Below are positions 47,947 through 57,212 of a stretch of 64,000 nucleotides of DNA, one piece after another. Position 1 is the stretch's first letter. Each line of letters opens with the position of its first letter. The stretch comes from Acidobacteriota bacterium. Its GTDB lineage: Bacteria > Acidobacteriota > Terriglobia > Acidiferrales > UBA7541. The stretch is from positions 19,166 through 83,165 of the forward strand of contig QHYZ01000062.1 of the NCBI GenBank assembly GCA_003225295.1, given 5' to 3'. Under the pieces are notes generated by a model. That model saw only the letters and a list, made by a program, of their open reading frames with translations. It ran no database searches and was not told the origin of the DNA. The translations under genes and the position numbers were made by a program.

Positions 47947-50900
47947 TCACTGTAGCATCTCCAGTTCTTTCTGAGCCACCTTGTGCTGCGGTTGTTGTTG
48001 CAGCAGCGCGAGCAATACCTCTTTGGCCTTTTGTTTTTCCTCCAAAATCACATAAAGGCGGGCCAGATTAAGATAGGCCTGGTCAAAGTTTGGAGCGACG
48101 CGAATGCACGTCTTGAATCGCTCTTCTGCGTCGGAATTTCGCCGTTCACGGACAAAAAGGACGCCCAGGTTGTTCAGCGCGTCGGGATAATCCGGCCGCA
48201 AGGTCACTGCGGTTTCCAAGTACCGAGCAGCTTTTTCGAGCTGGTTTTGCCGCGCGTAGAGCATTCCGAGGCTGTAGTTGATCTCCGCATCATCGGGCGT
48301 AATTTCCATCGCGCGGCTCAAGAGTTTTTCCGCCTCGTCTAAGTCACCCTGCCGCCGATACACGTTCCCAAGATTCGTAAGCGCGATGGCATAGCTTGGC
48401 CTCAAGCTCAGTGAATGTTTGAAGTCGCGGATAGCTTCGTCCGCCTGGCTTTCCTGCGCGGCCACCATTCCCAGATTGTTCCACGCCTCCGGATAATCCG
48501 GACGCAGCTTGACGGTCTGATCGAGATATTGGCGCGCGCCGCGCAAATCGTTTTTCCGGAGATAGAGCGTTCCCAGATTGTAATAGGCCTCGGGATCTTC
48601 CGGCTTGGCCGCGATGACCTGTTTAAATGACGCCGCTGCCTGCTCCAAATATCCGCGCTGGAACATGGCCACCCCGTAAGTGAAGTCGTTGCGCTGAAAC
48701 GCACGCTGGTAGAGCACCCCATTGAAAGGAAGCGCCCTCTGAATACGCTCGGCTTGCGTGCGCGGGCACGATCTCAAGTCTTCCAGCAGCCGCTCGGGAT
48801 GCGCCCGTCCCTGGTAAACCTTAACAATCATGCCGTCCTTGTCGAGCAGGAGAGAAGTCGGAATAGGCAGATCCCGGCGACGGTCGAACAGGTAACGGTA
48901 AATGATGTTGTAGATGCCCCCTAGCTCTTGGGTTGCGGCCACGTTGGGGAAACTTAGCGCTTCTTTAGCAGCGAATGTTCGCGCCATTTGTGCATCGCCA
49001 GGATCATCCACGTTAATGCCAAGAATGCGAAGGCCGCCGGCAGCGAAAGTTGGCTGATATTTCTGCAAGAGTTGCAATTGTTCGTGGCAGGGCGGAAACG
49101 CGGTTGCCCAAAAATGGAGAAGTAGCGGGGCGCCTCGCAACGACCGCAGTTCCTGCGTCTTGCCCGCGAGGTCGGGCAAGGAAAACTCCGGCGCGCTCAC
49201 AGGCTCGATGAGCCATGTTTCCGCTGACGAAGAAAGAAGTTCCAGCTTCAGCGATTTGCCAGTCCGCGCGAAAGAAGCAGGCGAAATCTGAAAGGGATTG
49301 GCCACAAGTTTGTCGGAACCCTCCTGGATTTCAATTCGATGGTTAACAGGCAAATGCTCGAATGCCTGAGTCAACCCGCTGGGCCAGCGAATCGAGGCAC
49401 GTACAGTTCCTGGGACCTTTCCAACGCCAAAGAAAAGCTCCTTGCTGTGCTGCGATAGAAACCCGGAACCGGCCTGTAGATACTTGGTCTGACGATGTCC
49501 CTCGGCTTCGACTGTTACTGCCGAGCCGATGGCATCTCGATTACTCTTCTGCCCGCGTAACCGGATGGCCACCGACTGGCCCATATCCTTCATGGTGTTG
49601 CGCAAGATCCGCAGCTGTGGTGCGTTCCGATTCTTCAGTATGACTTCCAATCGTCCGTCGTGGTCCAGGTCGGCGAGCGCGAACGCCCGGCTGTCCTCAA
49701 GAAAATCCAAGCCCACTGTTCCTGAGACTTCCGAAAACGTGCCGTCGCGATTATTCGCGTAAAAAACATTCCTCTCCCGCCCGCTCCAGGAGTTGTCCGA
49801 CCGGATCAGCTCATTGATGGCGTTCCAACCCTGTTCGTAGCGCAACGACGGCGTTTGGTTCTGGGGCGACTTGGCCACCAACTGGCGCCAGAAGAAACTC
49901 GAAAGGTCGCTCTTGTCGCCTGCGGAATTCTCTGGGCTCGAAATATAGCCATTCGCAATGTAAAGGTCCGAATAGCCATCGTGATCGAAGTCCCATACGT
50001 CCGAGCACCAGGCCCAGCGGCCCAGGTCGACTCCGGCTTGGTTTCCCATGTTCTCGAACTTCCCATTCCCCTGATTGCGATACAGCGAATTGCCGCGCGC
50101 GTGCTGACGGTAAAGCGCCCGTATGTTCTCCGGAGCATCTTCGTGAAACCGCGCTTGTTCAGAAACTCTAATGCCAGCGCCAGACCACATCGCAGCACTA
50201 TAGATATCCGGTTTCCCGTCGTTGTCGAAATCGAACCAGGTAGCGCTCATCCCCGCTCCGACGTCTTCGACGCCTGCTTCTGCAGAGACGGCGGTGAATT
50301 CTCCTCCGCCATTATTGCGGTACAGATTGTTTCGTCCGAAGTCGTTGGCTACATAGAGGTCCGGAAGACCATCACTGTTGTAGTCGCCCCAGGCGCACGC
50401 AAAGCTGTACCGATCGTTGTCCACGTTCAGCCCCGCCGTCTCAGTCCGGTCCAGAAACATTGCATTCCCTTCGTTGTGGAGCAGAAAGTTCGGCGGGCCA
50501 TTCCGCGCGTCAAAATACGGAGCGGGATAGTGATACTGGTCCAGGCCCAGGTAATAGCTGTACACGCAGAAATAAATGTCCAGCAGTCCGTCGGCATCGT
50601 AGTCAGCGATGGCGGCATGTGTGAACGTCCCCTGCGGAGGCCTCGCGAACTGGAAGGCATCGCGCTTGAGTGAGTATTTTCCGTTCCCTTGGTTCAAGAA
50701 GAGTAGCGGCCCGCTCCCGCAAACTACCAGCAGGTCCTGTCGTCCCTTATTCTCGAAATCAGCAAACAGCGCGCAAGCCGTACTGTCCAACACAGCGACT
50801 CCGGCTTTTTCGGTCACATCGTCGAACGTGCCATCGCCGCGATTGTGATAGAGCCGGTTGGGAAGTCCCGCATGCTGGCAGACATATAGATCATCCAATC

Positions 50901-51798
50901 CGTCGCCGTCAAAATCTCCGACGGCTAAACCGTTGTTCCCATAAACGTCGATCCCGCACGCTCCGTCCAGAACTGTGCGCCAATAATCAACTCCATGGAG
51001 CATCTGCTTCCCGAAAGATTCCGTTTGGCCGAGAGCGTGAGAAGTAATGTCAATGAAAACCGGCTCGCGCGCCCGGCTCAGCGTTTCATCGGTGGCTGCC
51101 CATCGAATAGCTCGCCACGCGTCGGATCCATGGCGTGTCCACTCAGTCTTCCAAGCTCCAATACGCTCCTCGCGCCCATTGTCCTTCCGTGTTCCGACCA
51201 GGTCATACCGAATGTGGATTTCGACCGTCCGCGATAATCCTGCACCTTCCTTGATTCCGACAATTTCGAATTCAGCTGTCTCCAATCTTGCTAGGGGCGC
51301 CAGATAACTCTGAATTTCCTGGAGAAATCGCTCGCGGCCCGTTACCCCAGTGGTTGAAAACCACCTTCGATAGACATCGACGCCGTTTCCCCTGCGCAAA
51401 GCTTTTTCTTGAGTCGGAATCAGCGAACTGGCTTCAATCGACGCGTCCAGGAATTTCGCCAGGGCGTCGAGAGCCGGCGGTGAGAACTTTAGCGCTTCGC
51501 CCCATTCAGCCAGGAGCCGCATGATTTCAAAAGCGTGCTTTTCTGTGAGGTATTCATCGGAGCCGGGTACAACTCGGCTCAAAACATCCTCCAGTGGAGA
51601 CTTCGCGGGATAGTGTGGCGTCAGGCGAAAATCAGCGAACGGAAAACTGGCGTTACGATCTCGGGAACTCTCGTGTCGCACTGAGGGGAAGGAAAATCCC
51701 TGGATGGGAGCAGGAAGAAAAAGCAGAGGGGCCCACCGCATCCTCCTCAAGAAACTCCTGCGTGAGAAACCGCTTTTTTCGTCTTTGCGACGCGCCAT
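47947..51798 (-). CDS. Tat-exported fusion: FG-GAP propeller, ASPIC/UnbV, redoxin and TPR array
   Basis: A 1,283-residue fusion. It begins with a twin-arginine leader (SRRSFLRRMRWAPLLFLPAP). Residues 55-255 form an unassigned region, perhaps NTF2-like at 160-235. A propeller of seven blades runs to about 740; six have good calcium loops and blade two is degenerate (FADFENKGRQDLLV). ASPIC/UnbV follows at about 745-835. A TlpA-like redoxin domain spans 865-1010 (APEFSLPDLAGKTQEL, LLHFWATAFPPCHEQL). About seven TPRs complete the protein (1045-1283). The redoxin motif has lost its first cysteine: Phe901 stands in its place and only Cys904 remains. It lies directly after a LacI-type gene in the same direction. 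Confidence 0.85.
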   Translation of the reverse strand: MARRKDEKSGFSRRSFLRRMRWAPLLFLPAPIQGFSFPSVRHESSRDRNASFPFADFRLTPHYPAKSPLEDVLSRVVPGSDEYLTEKHAFEIMRLLAEWGEALKFSPPALDALAKFLDASIEASSLIPTQEKALRRGNGVDVYRRWFSTTGVTGRERFLQEIQSYLAPLARLETAEFEIVGIKEGAGLSRTVEIHIRYDLVGTRKDNGREERIGAWKTEWTRHGSDAWRAIRWAATDETLSRAREPVFIDITSHALGQTESFGKQMLHGVDYWRTVLDGACGIDVYGNNGLAVGDFDGDGLDDLYVCQHAGLPNRLYHNRGDGTFDDVTEKAGVAVLDSTACALFADFENKGRQDLLVVCGSGPLLFLNQGNGKYSLKRDAFQFARPPQGTFTHAAIADYDADGLLDIYFCVYSYYLGLDQYHYPAPYFDARNGPPNFLLHNEGNAMFLDRTETAGLNVDNDRYSFACAWGDYNSDGLPDLYVANDFGRNNLYRNNGGGEFTAVSAEAGVEDVGAGMSATWFDFDNDGKPDIYSAAMWSGAGIRVSEQARFHEDAPENIRALYRQHARGNSLYRNQGNGKFENMGNQAGVDLGRWAWCSDVWDFDHDGYSDLYIANGYISSPENSAGDKSDLSSFFWRQLVAKSPQNQTPSLRYEQGWNAINELIRSDNSWSGRERNVFYANNRDGTFSEVSGTVGLDFLEDSRAFALADLDHDGRLEVILKNRNAPQLRILRNTMKDMGQSVAIRLRGQKSNRDAIGSAVTVEAEGHRQTKYLQAGSGFLSQHSKELFFGVGKVPGTVRASIRWPSGLTQAFEHLPVNHRIEIQEGSDKLVANPFQISPASFARTGKSLKLELLSSSAETWLIEPVSAPEFSLPDLAGKTQELRSLRGAPLLLHFWATAFPPCHEQLQLLQKYQPTFAAGGLRILGINVDDPGDAQMARTFAAKEALSFPNVAATQELGGIYNIIYRYLFDRRRDLPIPTSLLLDKDGMIVKVYQGRAHPERLLEDLRSCPRTQAERIQRALPFNGVLYQRAFQRNDFTYGVAMFQRGYLEQAAASFKQVIAAKPEDPEAYYNLGTLYLRKNDLRGARQYLDQTVKLRPDYPEAWNNLGMVAAQESQADEAIRDFKHSLSLRPSYAIALTNLGNVYRRQGDLDEAEKLLSRAMEITPDDAEINYSLGMLYARQNQLEKAARYLETAVTLRPDYPDALNNLGVLFVRERRNSDAEERFKTCIRVAPNFDQAYLNLARLYVILEEKQKAKEVLLALLQQQPQHKVAQKELEMLQ

Positions 51799-51875
51799 TC
51801 TTAGGTGTCCGGGCGGCGATGCCTGAACTCTTGCATGCTAGCACCCAGGGCAGACCGTTCCAAATAATAAGGAAA

Positions 51876-52880
51876 CTATTCAAAGGGAGCCGGTCCCGAA
51901 GAATCTCTCAGGATCAGCTCGGCGGGAATTTGATATTCCTTGCCTTGAGGATCAGCGGAGCGCGAGAGTTCATGAAGAGCGTCGGCCGCCATCTTCCCCA
52001 GCATGTCCCGGTGTACGTCCACCGTGGTGATTGAGGGATTGCTATATTCGGCCAGCCGGGTGTTGTCGAAGCCGGTTACGGAAACATCTTGCGGGACGCG
52101 GCAGCCGGCTTTCAGCAGGCCCTTGATGACTCCCACCGCGGTGAGATCGTTGACGGCCACCACTGCCGTAGGCATGGGAATTAATTCGGCGATTGCCAGG
52201 CCCGCTGCCAATCCGCCTTCGAAGCGGAGGTCGCCCCGCATTATCGGCCCCAGCTCGAGTCCCAAATCTTGCATGCACTTTTCATACGCTTGCAAGCGGG
52301 CCAGGTTGGACTTAAGCCTGGGCCTCCCGGCGATGAAGGCGATCCGCCGATGTCCATTGGTATGCAGATATTTGACGATCTGCTCGACTCCAGAGAAATA
52401 ATCGATTCTCAAATTGCTCATGTAACTGCGTACTGGCGCGAGGTCCAGGAAAGTAACGGCAATTCTTCTGCGCGCGAGTTCGTGAATCAATCGCAAGCTG
52501 ATCTCGGAGGTCATCACCGCAACACCGCGGACGTTGTGCTCCATCATTCTCTCGGCGGCCTTTCGAGTTCTGCTGGGGTCATAATTCGTGTCGCTGAGAA
52601 TGGCGTCGTAACCAAGCTGTTGGGCGCGGACTTCGAAACTCTTGATCACTTCAGGAAAGAACGGATTCTCAATGTCAGACACAATGATTCCGAGTGTGCG
52701 GCTGTCGCGCGAAGCGAGGTGCCGCGCATGCACGTTGGGAAAATATCCGAGACGCTTGACGGTCGAGAGTACCAGCAGGTGCGTGCGCCGCCCTACCTTG
52801 CCCGTCTTGTTCAGGACATTGGACACGGTCGCAGTGGATACCCCTGCAGCCTTCGCCACATCACGAATCGTTAGACCCAT
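51876..52880 (-). CDS. LacI-family transcriptional regulator
   Basis: A 334-residue regulator from the ATG at 52880. Its first residues are the classic GLTIRDVAKAAGVSTATVSNVLN helix-turn-helix, with the hinge helix in GYFPNVHARHLASRDSRTLG. The sugar-binding domain follows (IIVSDIENPFFPEV, VSVTGFDNTRLAEYSNPSITTV). An in-frame ATG at 52949 would add 23 residues before the HTH, which is not usual. It precedes the CRTAC1 operon by 77 bases and is divergent from the receptor at 53305. The shared upstream region contains a candidate operator, so it probably controls one or both sides and itself. Confidence 0.92.
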   Translation of the reverse strand: MGLTIRDVAKAAGVSTATVSNVLNKTGKVGRRTHLLVLSTVKRLGYFPNVHARHLASRDSRTLGIIVSDIENPFFPEVIKSFEVRAQQLGYDAILSDTNYDPSRTRKAAERMMEHNVRGVAVMTSEISLRLIHELARRRIAVTFLDLAPVRSYMSNLRIDYFSGVEQIVKYLHTNGHRRIAFIAGRPRLKSNLARLQAYEKCMQDLGLELGPIMRGDLRFEGGLAAGLAIAELIPMPTAVVAVNDLTAVGVIKGLLKAGCRVPQDVSVTGFDNTRLAEYSNPSITTVDVHRDMLGKMAADALHELSRSADPQGKEYQIPAELILRDSSGPAPFE

Positions 52881-52976
52881 ATTTGGATTACTCAAGCCGC
52901 TCGCAGGCGGTCCTGGTTTGCCTCCCGCATTCGGGAGCACGCCAACCACCGGGGAAGTATAGATGAAACAAATTGC

Positions 52977-53030
52977 TTGACAAGATGCATTGAACGGTGT
53001 AAGCGGTGTGGCACTCGGTTAAGCGTTTAA
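52977..53030 (+). promoter_or_regulatory. Promoter and LacI-like operator of the receptor at 53305
   Basis: TTGACA at 52977-52982 is followed after 17 bases by TAAGCG at 53000-53005. The imperfect palindrome TTAAGCGTTTAA is at 53019-53030. The layout repeats that at 214-267: same TGCTTGACAAG, same 17-base spacing, a TTAA-based inverted repeat just downstream. The LacI gene at 51876 is the obvious candidate regulator. The leader from 53031 to 53304 shows no other supported feature apart from the ribosome site GGAGG at 53293-53297. Confidence 0.55.
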
Positions 53031-53304
53031 GTCGTTGGGGGGCCCGGTTGGTATCGCGTCACACATCCATTCTGGCGCTCCGGGGTCTCAAGAAAAGCAT
53101 ACCTTGGTGCCGCGGAGCAGTATGTGTTCTTGCTTCGCGCGTTCGACGGGTCGATCGGTCCAGCCGCCGTCCGCAGAAACTGTTCGAGGAAGGCTCGGGG
53201 GAGTGTATTTTCGCTTCCCATGTGACGGTCGAGGGTCGGCTTGGAGTGCAAACGCTTGCCAGAACTGCTGAGCACTGCTGCAAAGAGACTGAGGAGGAAC
53301 GGTT

Positions 53305-56300
53305 ATGAATCGCAAGGCCATTTCATCCGGGTTTCTGCGCGCATCCTTGACGATGACCGCCGCGCTGTGGCTTCTGCTCTTGAGTGCGCAGCCTCTTCGC
53401 GCTCAAGTTGATACTGGCACCCTTCTGGGGACGGTGACCGACGCCTCGGGGGCGCCGGTTAACGGCGCTAAAGTTACGCTCACCAACGAAGGCACGAGTG
53501 CGGCCCTTTCCACCAGCACAGGGCCGGATGGCAGTTACAAATTCACGCCTGTCAAAATCGGGAGTTACAAGCTCACGGCGTCCCTCCAAGGATTCCAGAC
53601 CATGACGCAAACGAGCATCCCGGTTAACGTGGGCGCCGACGTAGTGATCAATTTCGTGCTCAAGCCTGGCTCGGTGAGTGAGATCGTGGAAGTATCCGCG
53701 GCTCCTCCTGTGCTCGAAACCCAAAGCGGGTCCGTCGGTCAGGTCGTCGATTCGCGCAGTGTCAATGATTTGCCCCTGAACGGGCGCAATTTTACCTTTC
53801 TGGCTCAGCTTGCTGCTGGTGTGAACACGCCCCAGGCCGACACGCGCGGCAACGCCGCTAGCGGCGCCTTCGCAGCCAATGGCAACCGGCCTGCCCAAAA
53901 TAACTACTTGCTCGATGGCATTGACAACAATTCGGACACCGTGGACTTCCTCAACGGCACCAACTTTGTGGTGCTGCCCCCGGTGGATGCCATTGAAGAA
54001 TTCAAAGTCCAAACGACTGGTTTTAGCGCCGAATACGGCCGCTCCGGTGCTGCCGTTCTGAACGCCACGATCAAATCCGGCACCAACGAGCTACACGGCG
54101 CGGTTTGGGAGTTTTTCCGCAATGACAAGCTCGACGCCGCAGATTTTTTTGAAAATGCCGGTGGCAGACCCAAAGGTGAATTGCGCCAGAACCAGTTTGG
54201 CGCTTCCGCAGGCGGGCCGGTAGTCATCCCGCACCTGTTCGACGGCCGAAATAAGGTCTTTTTCTTCGGCGACTACGAGGGATTCCGGAGAATCCAAGGA
54301 ACGATTCTCACGGGCAGTGTTCCCACGGCAGCAGAGCGAAACTCCGGCTTCACAAACCTATCGGACCTCATTAACTTTCAGAGCGGAACACAAAAGGACG
54401 CACTCGGTCGGACGGTCCCGACGGGAACCATCTTCGATCCTACAACCACCAGGCCGGTCACGGCGGGTGCGGTTGACTCCGTATCTGGATTGACCGCGGT
54501 GTCCAGCGGCTTCGTCCGTGACCCATTCGGGACCTCCTGCGGCCCGGGCACCTTAGTCTTTACCGCAGCTTGCGGCCTGAACCAGATTCCCGCCGGACGG
54601 TTAGATCCGAACGCTATTGCCCTCTTGAAGCTCTATCCCTTGCCGACAAGCGCCGGGATTTCCAGTAATTTCGCCAATTCACCTAAGCTCGATGAACATC
54701 GCAACGCGTTTGACTCGCGGATGGACATCAACTTTGGCCAAAAGGACACTCTGTTTTACCGCTTTAGTTTTGTCGACGACCCCCAACTTATTCCAGGCAT
54801 CTTTGGTGGGATTGCGGACGGCGGCGGCTTCCAGCAAGGAACGCAAACGGCGAATGCGCAGCAAAGCGCGTTCGGCTATACCCATACGTTTTCACCCTCC
54901 CTGGTGAACGTAGCTCGCGCCGGCTTGAATTATCTTCACACCTCGCGCTATTCGCCGGAGGCCAGTAACTTAACGAACATCCCAGCGACCTATGGCATTC
55001 TGGGCGTCTCGCAGCAGTCGCTGAATGGCGGACTTCCCGCTTTCGGAATCAACGGTTTGCAGACACTGGGCAGCAATGCCTTCCTGCCCTCGGACGAAGT
55101 CACCTCCACGATCCAACTCACCGACGACGTCACCAAGATCTACGGCAAACATACTTTCAAAATGGGAATCGAGTATCAGCACGTTAAATTCTCGACACTG
55201 CAACCCCCTTGGTCGCGTGGAGAATTCGATTTCAACGGCAACTACACGGACATCCCCAACAACTCGAATAGCAACACGGGCATCGCGAATTTCCTGCTAA
55301 CACCGGCTGGCGCTGCGAATGGCGGCACAGTTGGATTCCTCGGTGGCCCGACTCAGATCTACCTCTCCAACATCTCTCTTACCGACAACGGCAAAAACTA
55401 TTACGGTGTGTATGGTAACGACGACATCAAGCTTACTCGCAAGCTGACCGTTAACCTCGGTCTGCGCTGGGATTTCTTTGGGCTGGTCTACGAGCACCAT
55501 GGAAATCAGGCTAACTTCATTCCCTCGGGCGGCCCGCTCAACGGTCCAACTTACTTAATGCCCGGGGGGAAGAACTCCTGCGACAACACTTTCGTCTCTG
55601 TAAGCTTCACCACTTTGCTTGCTCAAGACGGTATCAAGTGTCTCGCTACCGATGCTTACGGCGGAGGGCTTGGCAATTCTCAGAAGAACAATTTTGCACC
55701 CCGGGTGGGCTTCGCCTATCAAGTTAACCCCCAGTTTGTGGTGCGCGGCGGATTCGGCATGTTCTACAACGGCTTTGAAAACCGCGGGTTTTCGCCCAAC
55801 ATCGGCGAGAACTATCCCTTCCAGTTCAATTTCTCTTACGGAGACAGCAGTAGTGGAACGGCCACAATTCCCTCTCAAATCCCCACCAACTATGTGGGCT
55901 GTCCCGCGACTGCCGCGACGGGCAACACTCCGACCTTTGAGTCCGGCTTTTCATGCAACCCACTCAGTCCACTTCAGGTTCTCGCATCCGGGTTGTCGTT
56001 ACGTGGAATCCAATACAACTACCAGACTCCTTACTCCATGAGCGGCAATCTCACCCTGCAGTATCAACTGACTCACTCGATGTCGGTTCAAGCAGCTTAC
56101 GTGACGTCGCTGGCGCGGCATTTGGAGTCGTTTCCGGGTTCCAACAACGTCACCCAAATCTTGCCTGCCAGCTTGCCAGCCGGCGAGAAGACGTCGCAAT
56201 TCCTGCCGCTTCACGATTTTAGCCGGGGCGCAAGCTACGCCGCAACCGAGGGCAGTAGTGCTTACCATGGACTGCAAACGAAGGTCGAAAAGCAATTTTC

Positions 56301-57090
56301 GGGCGGCTTGAACTTCCTCGCCACGTACACATGGTCGAAGACACTATCGGACGCTGGGGATTTGCTAAACGGTGGAAGCCTTAGGGGGTATCGGGCTCCC
56401 GATGTTCCAGGTGTGGGGATTCAGCAGGATCGCGGACTGGCTTCGTTCGATATCCGCAACGTCTTCCATTTCAGTGGCGGGTATCAACTCCCCTTCGGCA
56501 AAGGCAAGAAATTCATGTCTAGCGCTGCGGGTGCTGCGGACAAGCTCGTAGGCGGCTGGAGCGTTGAATGGATCACCACCCTGCAAGGTGGCCAGCCAAT
56601 CACGCTTGCTTGCCCCAACGGCACCGCCACGGGGACAGGCTGCTACGATCTCCTTGTGAGTGGGCAGCCCTTGGATGTGGGTCTGCATACAGACGCAAAT
56701 GGAAAGCTTAGCTGGTTTGGAAATCCCAAAGCCTTCACTCAGCCACCGAAGTGTACACAGGCAGCGATTGGAGCGCCGCTTGTCAATTGTGGGATTTCTG
56801 CGCTGGGCGGTGGCCCAGCACAGGTTCCCGGACCGGGATTCCATCGCCTTGACTTCTCCGTCTTCAAGGACATTCCGTTCAACGAGCGCAGGCGCCTCCA
56901 GTTTCGGACGGAGATATTCAACATTACCAACCATCCCAACTTTAACGCTCCCGGGTTCGGCGGCAACGGTGTGGTCGCCATCTCCGGATCCACCAATTTC
57001 AGCAATTCCAATTTCGGTGAAATTGGCTCCACCCGCGACGCTCCCTATGACTCCCGGCAGATCCAGTTCGCTTTGAAGCTTTACTACTAG
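53305..57090 (+). CDS. TonB-dependent receptor with carboxypeptidase-regulatory-like N-terminus
   Basis: A 1,261-residue receptor. Its leader ends QPLRAQ near residue 34. The Ig-like regulatory domain follows (about 36-120: DTGTLLGTVTDASGAPVNGA). The plug is next (LPLNGRNFTFLAQLAAGV, NNYLLDGIDNNSDTVDFLNG), then a barrel ending IQFALKLYY. The gene has a strong ribosome site and a LacI-like control region and is followed by a terminator and a TPR gene. It is a close paralogue of the partial receptor at 63357 in the plug region. It is divergent from the LacI/CRTAC1 operon. The substrate is unknown. Confidence 0.92.
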   Translation: MNRKAISSGFLRASLTMTAALWLLLLSAQPLRAQVDTGTLLGTVTDASGAPVNGAKVTLTNEGTSAALSTSTGPDGSYKFTPVKIGSYKLTASLQGFQTMTQTSIPVNVGADVVINFVLKPGSVSEIVEVSAAPPVLETQSGSVGQVVDSRSVNDLPLNGRNFTFLAQLAAGVNTPQADTRGNAASGAFAANGNRPAQNNYLLDGIDNNSDTVDFLNGTNFVVLPPVDAIEEFKVQTTGFSAEYGRSGAAVLNATIKSGTNELHGAVWEFFRNDKLDAADFFENAGGRPKGELRQNQFGASAGGPVVIPHLFDGRNKVFFFGDYEGFRRIQGTILTGSVPTAAERNSGFTNLSDLINFQSGTQKDALGRTVPTGTIFDPTTTRPVTAGAVDSVSGLTAVSSGFVRDPFGTSCGPGTLVFTAACGLNQIPAGRLDPNAIALLKLYPLPTSAGISSNFANSPKLDEHRNAFDSRMDINFGQKDTLFYRFSFVDDPQLIPGIFGGIADGGGFQQGTQTANAQQSAFGYTHTFSPSLVNVARAGLNYLHTSRYSPEASNLTNIPATYGILGVSQQSLNGGLPAFGINGLQTLGSNAFLPSDEVTSTIQLTDDVTKIYGKHTFKMGIEYQHVKFSTLQPPWSRGEFDFNGNYTDIPNNSNSNTGIANFLLTPAGAANGGTVGFLGGPTQIYLSNISLTDNGKNYYGVYGNDDIKLTRKLTVNLGLRWDFFGLVYEHHGNQANFIPSGGPLNGPTYLMPGGKNSCDNTFVSVSFTTLLAQDGIKCLATDAYGGGLGNSQKNNFAPRVGFAYQVNPQFVVRGGFGMFYNGFENRGFSPNIGENYPFQFNFSYGDSSSGTATIPSQIPTNYVGCPATAATGNTPTFESGFSCNPLSPLQVLASGLSLRGIQYNYQTPYSMSGNLTLQYQLTHSMSVQAAYVTSLARHLESFPGSNNVTQILPASLPAGEKTSQFLPLHDFSRGASYAATEGSSAYHGLQTKVEKQFSGGLNFLATYTWSKTLSDAGDLLNGGSLRGYRAPDVPGVGIQQDRGLASFDIRNVFHFSGGYQLPFGKGKKFMSSAAGAADKLVGGWSVEWITTLQGGQPITLACPNGTATGTGCYDLLVSGQPLDVGLHTDANGKLSWFGNPKAFTQPPKCTQAAIGAPLVNCGISALGGGPAQVPGPGFHRLDFSVFKDIPFNERRRLQFRTEIFNITNHPNFNAPGFGGNGVVAISGSTNFSNSNFGEIGSTRDAPYDSRQIQFALKLYY

Positions 57091-57109
57091 GCCCCCAGTG
57101 ACACCCCGC

Positions 57110-57147
57110 AAAGGGCGCTCCCATCGGCTGGGGCCGCCCTTTGTTTT
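57110..57147 (+). terminator. Rho-independent terminator after the receptor gene
   Basis: AAAGGGCG at 57110-57117 pairs perfectly with CGCCCTTT at 57135-57142, with further pairing inside (TCCC/GGGG) and GTTTT following. It stands between the receptor and the TPR gene, as the terminator at 3857 does in the first receptor-TPR pair. Confidence 0.8.
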
Positions 57148-57212
57148 CACCCTGGCTTTCTCTGAGTCTCCTGCTCCCGCCGGCCACTCGGCGGTGGTAA
57201 TCTGCAATCATC

